From: Propioniferax innocua
GTDB lineage: Bacteria; Actinomycetota; Actinomycetes; Propionibacteriales; Propionibacteriaceae
Reading direction: 5' to 3'
DNA: 64,000 nucleotides
Assembly (NCBI RefSeq): GCF_006716235.1
Contig: NZ_VFOR01000001.1
Coordinates: 930,001 to 994,000 of the forward strand
Shown here: positions 27,803-35,988 of the stretch, in pieces
Position numbering within the stretch: position 1 is the first letter of the stretch
Layout: every line of letters begins with the position of its first letter
Translations under genes and position numbers: made by a program
The notes under the pieces: generated by a model
What the model was told of the DNA's origin: nothing
Database searches by the model: none
Seen by the model: only the letters and a program-made list of their open reading frames with translations

Positions 27803-27881
27803 TCGCGCGGGGTGCGGTTTCCGCGATCCCCGCCGAGCCCACGGCAGGTGGGCACAGACCCGGATGAGAAGGACCTGGCGC

Positions 27882-28793
27882 ATGACGACGAGCCTCCACA
27901 ACCCCGCCACCGATCATTCCGCGACAGCGGTCGATGCGCCCACCCGGGTGAATCACGCGTCCCCGGCCGCACAGCCTCGTCTCCAGATCGAGGACGCCAC
28001 GATCGGCTACGACACCCGCGTCATCAGCGAGAATCTGTCAGTGCAGATCCCCGACGGGTCGTTCACCGTGATCGTCGGCTCCAATGCCTGCGGCAAGTCG
28101 ACGCTGCTGCGCGCCCTGTCTCGACTGCTGAAGCCGTCCAGTGGCTCGGTGATCCTCGACGGGCGGACCATCACCGCCTACAAATCGAAGGAGGTCGCCC
28201 GCCGGGTCGGGCTGCTTCCGCAGTCCTCCATCGCGCCGGAGGGCATCACGGTCGCCGACCTCGTGGCGCGCGGCAGGTTCCCCCACCAGAGCTTCATCAA
28301 GCAGTGGACCGAGGCCGATGAGACCGCCGTGCTCGAGGCCATGGACGCCACCGGCGTCGCCGAGCTGTCCGACCGATTGGTCGATGAGCTCTCCGGCGGG
28401 CAGCGGCAGCGCGTGTGGGTGGCCATGGCCCTGGCGCAGGACACCTCGATCCTGCTGCTGGACGAACCGACCACGTTCCTGGACATCACCCATCAGATCG
28501 AGCTGTTGGAGTTGTTCACCGACCTCCATGAGCAGGGCCGCACCCTCGTCGCGGTGCTGCACGATCTCAACCACGCCGCCCGCTACGGCACGCACCTGAT
28601 CGCCATGAAGGACGGCGCCGTGGTCGCCGAGGGAGCGCCCGCCGAGATCGTCACCGCCGAGCTCGTGGAAGAGGTCTTCGGGCTGAAGTGTGTGGTGACA
28701 CCCGAGCCTGTCGCCGGCACCCCACAGGTGGTGCCCCTGGGACGCGACCGAGGAGCCGGCCGGGGCGTCGGCACGGCGCGGAGCGTATCCTGA
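27882..28793 (+). CDS. Iron-siderophore ABC transporter ATPase (FecE/FepC type)
   Basis: A 303-residue ATPase with Walker A VGSNACGKSTLL, Q-loop LLPQSSIAPEGITVADLV, signature DELSGGQRQRVWVAMAL, Walker B ILLLDEPTTFLDI and the H-loop VLHDLNHA, all diagnostic of ferric-siderophore ATPases. The polar first 40 residues are variable. The ATG is chosen because AGAAGGA lies 8 nt upstream. It stands alone behind an iron box. The siderophore binding protein and two permeases at 17-20 kb lack an ATPase, so this gene is the natural partner, separated by about 7.6 kb of unrelated genes. Confidence 0.9.
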   Translation: MTTSLHNPATDHSATAVDAPTRVNHASPAAQPRLQIEDATIGYDTRVISENLSVQIPDGSFTVIVGSNACGKSTLLRALSRLLKPSSGSVILDGRTITAYKSKEVARRVGLLPQSSIAPEGITVADLVARGRFPHQSFIKQWTEADETAVLEAMDATGVAELSDRLVDELSGGQRQRVWVAMALAQDTSILLLDEPTTFLDITHQIELLELFTDLHEQGRTLVAVLHDLNHAARYGTHLIAMKDGAVVAEGAPAEIVTAELVEEVFGLKCVVTPEPVAGTPQVVPLGRDRGAGRGVGTARSVS

Positions 28794-28804
28794 TCCGGGG
28801 TGAC

Positions 28805-28844
28805 GTCGGCCCGCTCCCCTGACGGTCATGGGAGCGAGGCCGAC
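28805..28844. terminator. Bidirectional hairpin between convergent genes
   Basis: GTCGGCCCGCTCCC and GGGAGCGAGGCCGAC form a near-perfect stem around an 11-nt loop, centred in the 78-bp gap between the convergent siderophore ATPase and peptide transporter genes. There is no T-run, as is usual in high-GC genomes. It probably ends transcription from both sides. Confidence 0.7.
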
Positions 28845-28871
28845 GCGTCAGCGTGGATGCCGACGCCAGCC

Positions 28872-30356
28872 TCACTCGGTGGTCGCGTGAGCGTCGGGCG
28901 TCTCCTCGGCCGCGGTTTCGGTGTGGCGATGGATCCACGGGGTCAGCAGCACGAGCACGACGGCGAACCCGAGTCCGGCTCCGCCGAGGACTCCGAAGTA
29001 GAGCGTGTCCGAGGTGCCTTCCATCGCCTGGATGGTCTGGGCGGTGATCGACTGCCCGGCGGCGGAGGCGAGCAGCCACAACGCCATGGCCTGCGATTGG
29101 AACGCCTTCGGCGCCAGCAGCGAGGTGGCTGCGAGACCGACCGGGGACAGACACAGCTCGCCGAGGGTCTGCACGATGTACACCGCGACGAGCCACAGGG
29201 GCGAGGCCAGTCCGTCGCCGGCGACCATCGACGCCGCCATCATCATCAGGAACGACACCCCGGCCAGCCCGAGCCCGACGGTGAACTTGTGCCCCACCCG
29301 GATGATGCCGTCGGTGCGGACCCACAGCCAAGCGAACAGCGGCGTGAGGACGACGATGGTGAAGGGGTTGATGGACTGGAACCACTCGGGGTTGATGGTG
29401 ATGCCAAGCCAGTCGAGTTCGGTGCGGCTCTTGGCGAACGTGGTGAGCGTCGACGCAGCCTGCTCGAAGATCATGAAGAACAACATCGCGGCGATGAACA
29501 GTGGCACGAACGCCTGCAACCGATGCCTCTCCCCCGGCGTCACCTTGGCCGAACGGAACATCGTCACGAACAGCGCCACCGGCGTGATGAGGCAGATCAG
29601 GGAAATGGCGTCGATGATCGCTCCGAGGGGATCACCTTGGATCACCGCGATGATCGCGTACAGCACCATGACGCCGGCGATCACCATGCCGACCTTCTTC
29701 CAGGCATCGACGCGATCGGCGGCGTCGATCATCGGGTTGGCCGGGGTCTCGCCCACATGCTTCAACAGGCCACGACCCCACAGGAAGGCGATGATGGCCA
29801 GCAACATGCCGAATGCTGCCGCGGAGAAACCGGCATGGTACCCCCACCGCACGCGCAGGAAGCTCACCGCCCACGGAGCGACGAGCGAGCCGATGTTGAT
29901 CGACATGTAGAAGATCGAGAACCCCGCCGAACGACGCTTGTCCTCGGGCGTGTAGAGCGCCCCGACCAGGGCTGACGGGTTCGGCTTGAAGACGCCCGAG
30001 CCGACGGCGACCAGCACGATGCCGAGCCAGCTCGCCGGCGCCCACGGCACCGCCAGCGCCGTGTGCCCGGCGATGATGATGAACGAGCCGAGTAGGAGCG
30101 TCTTGCTGGTGCCCAGCAGTCGGTCCGCGATCCAGCCGCCCGCGATGGAGAACAGGAACACCGACGCGCCGTAGATCGACACGACGGCCTCACCCATCGT
30201 CTCACCAAGCCCCAGCCCGCCATCGGCGACCGTCGCCGTCAGGTACAGGAGAAGGATGGCGCGCATTCCGTAGTAGCTGAATCTCTCCCACAACTCTGTG
30301 CCGAAGATGATGCCGAGCGCGCCAGGGTGACCGAAGAACCGCCGGTCCTGCTGCAT
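28872..30356 (-). CDS. Proton-dependent oligopeptide transporter (POT/PTR family)
   Basis: A 494-residue major-facilitator protein that imports di- and tripeptides with protons. It shows the PTR motifs: GTELWERFSYYGMRAILLLY in helix 1, FSIAGGWIADRLLG, a GSGVFKPNPSALVG segment, FSIFYMSINIGSLVAPW in helix 5, and GELCLSPVGLAATS late in the protein. About 14 hydrophobic segments are visible. It is a single gene divergent from nothing close, with a 200-bp upstream region in which no further gene was seen. It is convergent with the siderophore ATPase across a hairpin. Confidence 0.92.
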   Translation of the reverse strand: MQQDRRFFGHPGALGIIFGTELWERFSYYGMRAILLLYLTATVADGGLGLGETMGEAVVSIYGASVFLFSIAGGWIADRLLGTSKTLLLGSFIIIAGHTALAVPWAPASWLGIVLVAVGSGVFKPNPSALVGALYTPEDKRRSAGFSIFYMSINIGSLVAPWAVSFLRVRWGYHAGFSAAAFGMLLAIIAFLWGRGLLKHVGETPANPMIDAADRVDAWKKVGMVIAGVMVLYAIIAVIQGDPLGAIIDAISLICLITPVALFVTMFRSAKVTPGERHRLQAFVPLFIAAMLFFMIFEQAASTLTTFAKSRTELDWLGITINPEWFQSINPFTIVVLTPLFAWLWVRTDGIIRVGHKFTVGLGLAGVSFLMMMAASMVAGDGLASPLWLVAVYIVQTLGELCLSPVGLAATSLLAPKAFQSQAMALWLLASAAGQSITAQTIQAMEGTSDTLYFGVLGGAGLGFAVVLVLLTPWIHRHTETAAEETPDAHATTE

Positions 30357-30554
30357 GATGACCTCAGATGGACTCGATTTTCACATGGTCGGGCGCAAGA
30401 TTACTGCGCCGTACCGGCATCCGTCAGGGGGCGTGCCGCATTATTCCTGCGGAAATTCGATCGAACGCGTGGCATTTCCCACACTTCATCGCCACATGGA
30501 AGCATTTCTGCGGGAACAACGCGGTGCGCCATGCCGCGTCCCGGCGAGTCGAAC

Positions 30555-30923
30555 TCATGCATCCTCGCGGTCCTCAAGCAGGTCCTCGACATGCTCACGC
30601 AGATCGGCGGCATGCACCGAGACGACCTGCCACACGATCTCGTGGTCGATGGCTTCGTAGTCGTGGGCGATCCGGTTCCTCATCCCGATGGCCCGCCGCC
30701 ATGTGGGTTGTGCGGCGCGCTCCTGCAAGAAGTCCTCGGGGAGTCGACGCACCGCCTCGCCCAGCTTGAGGACCAGCGAGTCCGCCGCGAGGTGGGGCAC
30801 GCCCAGCTCGGGGTCGCTGTCGTACCAGTCGCGCCCACGGCCGGCCAGGGCCTCCGCTCGTCGACACAACCGCACGACATCCTCGAGCCTACGGCGGGTC
30901 TCGGCGGGCAGAGACGCGTTCAC
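30555..30923 (-). CDS. hepT: HepT-type RNase toxin of an MNT/HepT system
   Basis: 122 residues, all-helical HEPN fold. The active-site motif R-x4-H-x-Y is intact (Arg82, His87, Tyr89 in MRNRIAHDYE). HepT toxins cleave RNA; in characterised type VII systems the partner nucleotidyltransferase AMPylates the motif tyrosine to silence it. The gene starts inside the last codons of the upstream XRE-MNT gene (4-nt overlap), so antitoxin and toxin are made from one transcript. Confidence 0.85.
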   Translation of the reverse strand: MNASLPAETRRRLEDVVRLCRRAEALAGRGRDWYDSDPELGVPHLAADSLVLKLGEAVRRLPEDFLQERAAQPTWRRAIGMRNRIAHDYEAIDHEIVWQVVSVHAADLREHVEDLLEDREDA

Positions 30924-31360
30924 AGGGCGACCGCCGTGCGGGCGATCTCGTGATCGGCAGAGAGTGAGCGGGAGGTGACGATGTCCACGCCTCTGCCCAA
31001 GAGCGTTTCCAGCTCTGCGGCAGCATCGATGATGTCGAGCAGATCAAGGTCGGGGGCGGCATCCACGAGCAGATCGATGTCGCTGTCGGGGCGGTCCTCG
31101 CGTCGAGCGACGGAGCCGAAGACGCGCGGATTGTGCATGCGATGACGATTCAGCACGGCGATGACCGCGTCATGGTGCCGCTCCAGCGCGACCTGTGCCG
31201 AAGGCCGCAATGCGGCCTCCAGACGCTCGAGGGTCGCCGGCGAAGGACGGCGCCGACCGCGCTCATAGGCCGCGATATTGGGCTGCGGCACACCACTGCG
31301 TTCAGCAAGCTGAGCCTGGGTGAGCCCCGCTCGCAGGCGACGTGACCTGAGATCGTCCAT
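30920..31360 (-). CDS. mntA: Antitoxin: XRE helix-turn-helix fused to MNT-domain nucleotidyltransferase
   Basis: 146 residues in two domains. Residues 3-55 form an XRE-type helix-turn-helix (RLRAGLTQAQLAERSGVPQP). Residues 65-146 form a minimal nucleotidyltransferase with the GSx10DxD core (Gly82-Ser83 ... Asp94-Ile-Asp96, in FGSVARREDRPDSDIDLLVD). The MNT domain would AMPylate HepT and the XRE domain should bind its own promoter. Most MNT antitoxins lack a DNA-binding domain, so this fusion probably adds autoregulation. The ATG immediately after the palindromic AT-rich promoter was chosen; a start 19 codons upstream would run through that palindrome. Confidence 0.83.
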   Translation of the reverse strand: MDDLRSRRLRAGLTQAQLAERSGVPQPNIAAYERGRRRPSPATLERLEAALRPSAQVALERHHDAVIAVLNRHRMHNPRVFGSVARREDRPDSDIDLLVDAAPDLDLLDIIDAAAELETLLGRGVDIVTSRSLSADHEIARTAVAL

Positions 31361-31367
31361 GAGCCAA

Positions 31368-31385
31368 ATATAGTGCGCGATATAT
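31368..31385. promoter_or_regulatory. AT-rich palindrome, candidate XRE operator of the toxin-antitoxin operon
   Basis: ATATAGTGCGCGATATAT is symmetric at 14 of 18 positions (ATATA-nn-GCGC-nn-TATAT) and ends 8 bases before the antitoxin start codon, overlapping any plausible -10 element. Occupancy by the XRE domain would shut off the operon. Confidence 0.6.
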
Positions 31386-31576
31386 CGCCCTGCTGCGGAA
31401 AGGGAGAAACTCCGCAAGGGTGAACACTCGCCGCGCCCCTCGAATACCGCGGCAGCTGTATCGCAGCACTTTCCCGAGCCCCGCGCAGCCCTTCAACCAA
31501 GCAGCCCTTCAACCAACCTGTCCGGCCAGTGCACCTGGGGCGTCAACGGTCATGGAGAGAATGCGGGTCCACCCTG

Positions 31577-31960
31577 TCACGGGGCCGAAGAAGGGCGTCC
31601 GATGTCGAAGAGATTGCCCTCCGGGTCGCGGAGGGTGACCCATTCGACGCCGTACTCATCAAAGTGGGCGACGCGTTCTGCCCCGAGATCGACTGCTCGT
31701 GCCACGGCGGCGTCGAGGTCGTCGGCGTGCAGGTCGAGGTGAACCGGATTCTTCACCATGCGCCTCTCCCCCTCGACGCCCAGAAAGAGAAGCGTCGGCC
31801 CCTTGGCCGAGGGATCGTGCACCGCACCGATGGAGGCGAAGTACTCATTGGCACCCGGTTCGATCGGCCGGTCCAGTAGCTGCGACCAGAAGGTGGATTG
31901 GGCGGCGACGTCACGGCAGTCGAAGGTGATCGCGGTGATGGTGGGGGCAGTCATGGTCAT
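31577..31960 (-). CDS. VOC family (glyoxalase/bleomycin-resistance fold) protein
   Basis: 127 residues with two beta-alpha-beta-beta-beta modules of the vicinal-oxygen-chelate fold: ITFDCRDVAAQSTFWSQLL in the first half and HLDLHADDLDAAVARAVDLG with VTLRDPEGNLFDI in the second. Candidate metal ligands are His73 region and Glu near the C-terminal DPEGN motif. Such small proteins range from antibiotic-binding to dioxygenase-like, and the substrate is unknown. Its ATG overlaps the stop of the MerR gene by 4 nt, so the regulator probably controls the pair. Confidence 0.85.
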   Translation of the reverse strand: MTMTAPTITAITFDCRDVAAQSTFWSQLLDRPIEPGANEYFASIGAVHDPSAKGPTLLFLGVEGERRMVKNPVHLDLHADDLDAAVARAVDLGAERVAHFDEYGVEWVTLRDPEGNLFDIGRPSSAP

Positions 31961-32760
31961 TCCCTTCCAGGGGCATCGGTGCGGGTGGGTGGATGTATCG
32001 GCCAGTGGAGTTCAGATCTCCATGTGTGTGGGTCCGGGGATTCCGATGGGCTGATCAGGTAGTGCTCACGAACATCGGTGGCGGTGTCGGGTGTGAGGTG
32101 GTGGTGCACCTGTGCGCCCAGTGCGGCGTAGGTGGCGCGGAACGTGTCGTAGGCACCGTCGTGGACGGCCACGGCGAAGTGCCCGCCCGGCAGGACGGTG
32201 GCGTCGGGCGTCTCCTGCGGCACGGGCAGAAAAGCCGTGACCGTTCCCCTGCCCTCGGTGAAGAATTCGTTCGCGTAGAAGGCACCTGGCGTCCCCGTCA
32301 CCCCGTTGGCCGCAGCGACGAGCTGCGGGTAGGTCTCCCCGAACCACGCGGAACACTCGCGGAGGGACAGCTCGGCGCTCGCCATCAACACGTGTCGGTG
32401 AGTCACCCATCGCACCGCGAACGGCACGTCGGGGAAAGCACCCAGCAGATGCGTGGCTCGCGCGACACGATCCCGGGCTGCCTCCAGATCGGCGCGGGTG
32501 CGCCCCAGCGCGTCGGCGACGAGTTGTGTCCGATCCTCCGCCGAGCCGAGGATGCGTCCGATCTCCTGCAGCCCCACGCCGGAGTCACGCAGCGTCGCCA
32601 ACACCACGGCGTCGGCCACCTGATCGGGTGAATACCAGCGGTAGCCGGTGTGCTCATCGATACGAGCAGCCGTGATGACGCCCGTGTCGTGATAATGACG
32701 CAACCGTTTGACGGTGAGGCCGGTGGCCTGAGCGAACTGACCGATGCTCATCAACTGCAT
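31957..32760 (-). CDS. MerR-family regulator with GyrI-like effector domain
   Basis: 267 residues. The MerR winged helix lies at residues 1-70 (SIGQFAQATGLTVKRLRHYH, then YRWYSPDQVADAVVLATLR). A coiled helix follows, then a GyrI/SOUL-like ligand domain over residues 115-250 with SPSESPDPHTWRSELHWPI at its end. This BmrR-like architecture usually senses cationic or hydrophobic drugs. No cysteine cluster for metals is seen. It is translationally coupled to a VOC-fold gene that may bind or modify the same compound. Confidence 0.85.
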   Translation of the reverse strand: MQLMSIGQFAQATGLTVKRLRHYHDTGVITAARIDEHTGYRWYSPDQVADAVVLATLRDSGVGLQEIGRILGSAEDRTQLVADALGRTRADLEAARDRVARATHLLGAFPDVPFAVRWVTHRHVLMASAELSLRECSAWFGETYPQLVAAANGVTGTPGAFYANEFFTEGRGTVTAFLPVPQETPDATVLPGGHFAVAVHDGAYDTFRATYAALGAQVHHHLTPDTATDVREHYLISPSESPDPHTWRSELHWPIHPPTRTDAPGRE

Positions 32761-32840
32761 GCCGACAGTCTGCGCCCTCCCATCGTGGGAGGGTCAACGG
32801 CTCGATGCCGACATCCCTGAGGCATCAGGATCGTCATCTC

Positions 32841-32916
32841 TGGTGGAGCTAAGGGGATTCGAACCCCTGACCTTCTCATTGCGAACGAGACGCGCTACCA
32901 ACTGCGCCATAGCCCC
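32841..32916 (-). tRNA. tRNA-Ala (anticodon CGC)
   Basis: A 76-nt cloverleaf with encoded CCA. The acceptor stem GGGGCTA/TAGCTCC keeps the G3-U70 pair that identifies alanine tRNA. The D arm is GCGC-AGTTGGTA-GCGC. The anticodon loop TTCGCAA gives anticodon CGC for GCG codons. The T arm AGGGG-TTCGAAT-CCCCT is standard. It lies alone between the MerR and TetR genes, with no integrase or att-like repeat beside it. Confidence 0.95.
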
Positions 32917-33073
32917 ATGTCCTTTGGACATCTGTAAATATTACACCTCAGCCCAACAGCCTCCAAACCATTGCCCTACCCTGCGGCTTCACGTCCCTCA
33001 CTCCGCCACCGGAAGAGAACAGAACCCGCAACCCTCCGGCCCGCGTCTCAACGGTGAGGCAGAATGGTTCGCG

Positions 33074-33727
33074 ATGAGCAAGTCCCGTCGCGTCCGAATG
33101 TCCAGCCAAGAGCGTCGTGAGCAGTTGATCGATGTCGCCCGTGGGCTGTTCGCCGATCGCGGCTACGACGGTACATCGGTGGAGGAGATCGCAATGACCG
33201 CGCGGGTCTCCAAACCCATCGTCTACGAACATTTCGGGGGCAAGGAAGGTCTCTACGCCGTCATCGTCGACCGTGAGATGCAGAGCCTCCTGGGGAGCAT
33301 CCGCAGCACCTTGGCCGACACCACCGCGTCCGAACGCGAACTCGTCGCCCAGGCTGCCGATGCACTGTTGGAATACGTGCAGTCCGAGAGCGACGGTTTC
33401 CGTATCCTGGTCCGCGATTCGCACGTGGGTGAAACCACCGGAACCTTCGCCGGCATCCTCAGCGAGGTGGCTTCCCGCGTCGAAGATCTCCTTGTGTACC
33501 ACTTCCGGATACGCAAGCTCGACCCCAAGACCGCCCCCATGTATGCCCAGATGCTGGTCGGCATGGTGGGCCTCACCGGCCAGTGGTGGCTGGACCACCG
33601 CCATCACAAGAAGGAAGAGGTCACCGCTCACGTGGTGAACCTCGCCTGGAACGGCCTTCGTGGGCTGGAGAAGACGCCACCGAAACTGCCGTCGATGACA
33701 CCCGAGGAACGCTCGGACCACACCTGA
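33074..33727 (+). CDS. TetR-family transcriptional regulator
   Basis: 217 residues. The N-terminal helix-turn-helix lies at residues 10-60 with the family motif REQLIDVARGLFADRGYDG and recognition segment VSKPIVYEHFGGKEGLYAVI. The helical C-terminal domain for ligand binding and dimerisation contains GMVGLTGQWWLDHRHHKKEE, typical of a widespread actinobacterial group. The ATG precedes a basic MSKSRRVRM stretch. It is convergent with a MarR gene and no obvious target gene is adjacent. Confidence 0.88.
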   Translation: MSKSRRVRMSSQERREQLIDVARGLFADRGYDGTSVEEIAMTARVSKPIVYEHFGGKEGLYAVIVDREMQSLLGSIRSTLADTTASERELVAQAADALLEYVQSESDGFRILVRDSHVGETTGTFAGILSEVASRVEDLLVYHFRIRKLDPKTAPMYAQMLVGMVGLTGQWWLDHRHHKKEEVTAHVVNLAWNGLRGLEKTPPKLPSMTPEERSDHT

Positions 33728-33731
33728 ACGG

Positions 33732-34232
33732 TCAGTGCGTTCCGGGGAATCCCAAAAGAAGTTGGCGCAGCAGGCCGGCCAGTTCATCGCGCTCGTCCGC
33801 TTCAAGGGACTCCAACATCGCCGTCTCCGACGACAACAGGTCAGACATCGCTCCATCAACACGCTCGCGCCCGGCGTCGGTCAATCGCACATGCACACTC
33901 CGGCGATCCTCCGGGTCCCGGTATCGCGAGACCAACCCGCGCTCGACCAACCGATCCACACGCGTGGTCATGGTGCCCGAGGTCACCAGGGTCTCCACCA
34001 ACAGTTGTTTGGGCGACAGCTCGTAGGGGCGTCCGGCCCGCCGCAGCGCGGCCAACACGTCGAACTCCCAAGCAGTCACATCATGACCGGTGAAGGCGTC
34101 CTGACGCGCCCGATCCAACAACCGGCTCAGCCGCGACACCCGCGACAACACCGACATGGGTGACACATCCAGATCGGGACGCTCCCTCGCCCAGTCGGCG
34201 ACGATGCGGTCGACGTCATCGGTTTCGCTCAC
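33732..34232 (-). CDS. MarR-family transcriptional regulator
   Basis: 166 residues with a winged helix at 45-120: FDVLAALRRAG, then LVETLVTSGTMTTRVDRLV as the recognition helix and the wing SRYRDPEDRRSVHVRLT. Long terminal helices would form the dimer. The GTG start overlaps the ispE stop by 4 nt, placing it at the end of a tatD-rsmA-ispE run; functional linkage to that run is doubtful. Only 4 nt separate its stop from the convergent TetR gene. Confidence 0.87.
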   Translation of the reverse strand: MSETDDVDRIVADWARERPDLDVSPMSVLSRVSRLSRLLDRARQDAFTGHDVTAWEFDVLAALRRAGRPYELSPKQLLVETLVTSGTMTTRVDRLVERGLVSRYRDPEDRRSVHVRLTDAGRERVDGAMSDLLSSETAMLESLEADERDELAGLLRQLLLGFPGTH

Positions 34233-35143
34233 GCATGCTCCCGGATGATCTTGGCCCCCGGTACGGGGCCATGCACACGTCGCACCCCCACGATCCCCGG
34301 CTCCGCCACCAAGGCCGCCGAGACCCGCACCGCAGCGTCCTCGTTACGGCACAGAAAAGCGCACGTCGGCCCAGACCCACTGACGATCCCCGCCAGCGCA
34401 CCGGCACGCTGCCCCGCATCCAGAATTTTCTGCAGATCCGGACGCAGATCCAACGCGGCCTCCTGCAGGTCATTGCGGAGCGTCGACGCCAGATGCTCCA
34501 CGTCACCGGCGGCGAGGGCGTCGATCATGGCATCGGGCACATCCACGTCACGACCATCAGGTACGAGCTCGTCGAAACGTCCATACACCGCAGGGGTGGA
34601 CAGTCCCCCCTCGCTGAAGGCGAGAACCCAATGGTGGTGCCCTCGTTGCATGATCGGCATCACATGATCCCCGCGCCCGGTGCCCAGTGCCACCCCACCC
34701 AGAAGCGCGAAGGGAACATCCGACCCCAGTTCGGCGGCATGGCTGCGCAGCTCTTCGGCGTCCATGCCCAGACCGGCCCATTCATTGACCGCCAACAACG
34801 TCGCCGCAGCATCAGCAGACCCCCCGGCCATCCCCCCGGCGACCGGGATCGATTTGCGGATCTCCAGATGAACCCCGGGCGCGGGCAGCGTGTACCTCGC
34901 TGCCAGGAGCGCAAAGGCCTTGGTCGCAAGGTTCTCCGGCCCGACCGGGACCGCGTCGACGCCCTCCCCCACGATGTTCAGGTTCACTTCATCGGCGGGC
35001 CACAGGAGCACTTCGTCGAACAGGTTGACCGCTTCGAACACCGTCCCCAACGGATGGAAGCCGTCGTCGGCGCGCGGCCCCACGCACAGGGCAAGGTTGA
35101 TCTTGGCTGGTACGCGCACGCGTACCACTGCACTCGTCGTCAC
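34229..35143 (-). CDS. ispE: 4-diphosphocytidyl-2-C-methyl-D-erythritol kinase
   Basis: Phosphorylates CDP-methylerythritol in the non-mevalonate isoprenoid pathway. The 304-residue GHMP kinase begins with VPAKINLALCVG, has the ATP-binding glycine-rich loop PVAGGMAGGSADAAATL and the C-terminal GSGPTCAFLC motif. The GTG start overlaps the rsmA stop by 4 nt. The order rsmA-ispE is conserved across actinobacteria, which supports both assignments. Confidence 0.93.
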   Translation of the reverse strand: MTTSAVVRVRVPAKINLALCVGPRADDGFHPLGTVFEAVNLFDEVLLWPADEVNLNIVGEGVDAVPVGPENLATKAFALLAARYTLPAPGVHLEIRKSIPVAGGMAGGSADAAATLLAVNEWAGLGMDAEELRSHAAELGSDVPFALLGGVALGTGRGDHVMPIMQRGHHHWVLAFSEGGLSTPAVYGRFDELVPDGRDVDVPDAMIDALAAGDVEHLASTLRNDLQEAALDLRPDLQKILDAGQRAGALAGIVSGSGPTCAFLCRNEDAAVRVSAALVAEPGIVGVRRVHGPVPGAKIIREHA

Positions 35144-35988
35144 CCGCGTAAGGCTAGCTGCTCGGCGATCGCCGCGAACTGGGTGATGGTCAGACGCTCC
35201 CCACGGGCCTGCGGATCGACGCCGGCGGCCTCGATCGCCTCGGCTGCCGCGGCCGATGAACCCGCGATCGACGACAACGCCGACCGCAACATCTTGCGCC
35301 GTTGGGCGAACGCGGCATCCACCACGCGGAACACGTCCTCACGAGAGGCTGAGGTGCTCGGGGGTTCGCGTCGTGTGAACCGCACCAGCCCGGAATCCAC
35401 ATTGGGCACGGGCCAGAAGACCTTGGGCGGAACGGTCCCGACACGGCTCGCCTCGGCATACCAGGCAAGCTTTGCAGACGGGACGCCATAGGTCCGCGAG
35501 CCGGGTTCGGCGACGAGCCGATCGGCGACCTCCAACTGCACCATCACCAGCCCACGCCGGATCGACGGTGCCCGAGCCAGCAGATGCAGGATCACCGGCA
35601 CACTCACGTTGTAGGGAAGGTTCGCCACCAAAGCAGTGGGTTCACCGGGCAGGTCGGTGACAGCGAGCGCGTCGGACTCGATCACCTCGAGATTCGCCGC
35701 ATGCTCGGGCATGAGCTCCTCCGCGGTGCGTGGGAGCCGCTGCGCCAAGGACGTTTCGATCTCGATGGCCAACACGTGCGCAGCCTGTTCCAACAGTCCG
35801 AGCGTCAACGATCCGAGGCCCGGCCCCACCTCGACGACACGGTCGGTCGGATCCAGCTCGGCCAGTTGCACGATACGGCGCACGGTGTTGGCGTCGATGA
35901 CGAAGTTCTGGCCGCGCTGTTTGGTGGGGCGCAGATCGAGTTCTTCCGCCAGAGCGCGGACGCGCGTGGGATCGAGGAGGCTCACCAC
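35140..35988 (-). CDS. rsmA: 16S rRNA adenine(1518/1519)-N6 dimethyltransferase (KsgA)
   Basis: Dimethylates two adjacent adenines in helix 45 of 16S rRNA late in small-subunit assembly. The 282 residues contain the KsgA entry motif KQRGQNFVIDANTVRRI, the SAM-binding VVEVGPGLGSLT and the catalytic NLPYNVSVPVI. The GTG-GTG start overlaps tatD by 7 nt. It is in operon with tatD upstream and ispE downstream. Confidence 0.94.
   Translation of the reverse strand: MVSLLDPTRVRALAEELDLRPTKQRGQNFVIDANTVRRIVQLAELDPTDRVVEVGPGLGSLTLGLLEQAAHVLAIEIETSLAQRLPRTAEELMPEHAANLEVIESDALAVTDLPGEPTALVANLPYNVSVPVILHLLARAPSIRRGLVMVQLEVADRLVAEPGSRTYGVPSAKLAWYAEASRVGTVPPKVFWPVPNVDSGLVRFTRREPPSTSASREDVFRVVDAAFAQRRKMLRSALSSIAGSSAAAAEAIEAAGVDPQARGERLTITQFAAIAEQLALRG

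Noticed and set aside
32841-32916. tRNA-Ala as an integration site for a genomic island
   Set aside because: No integrase and no duplicated tRNA 3' end were found on either side.
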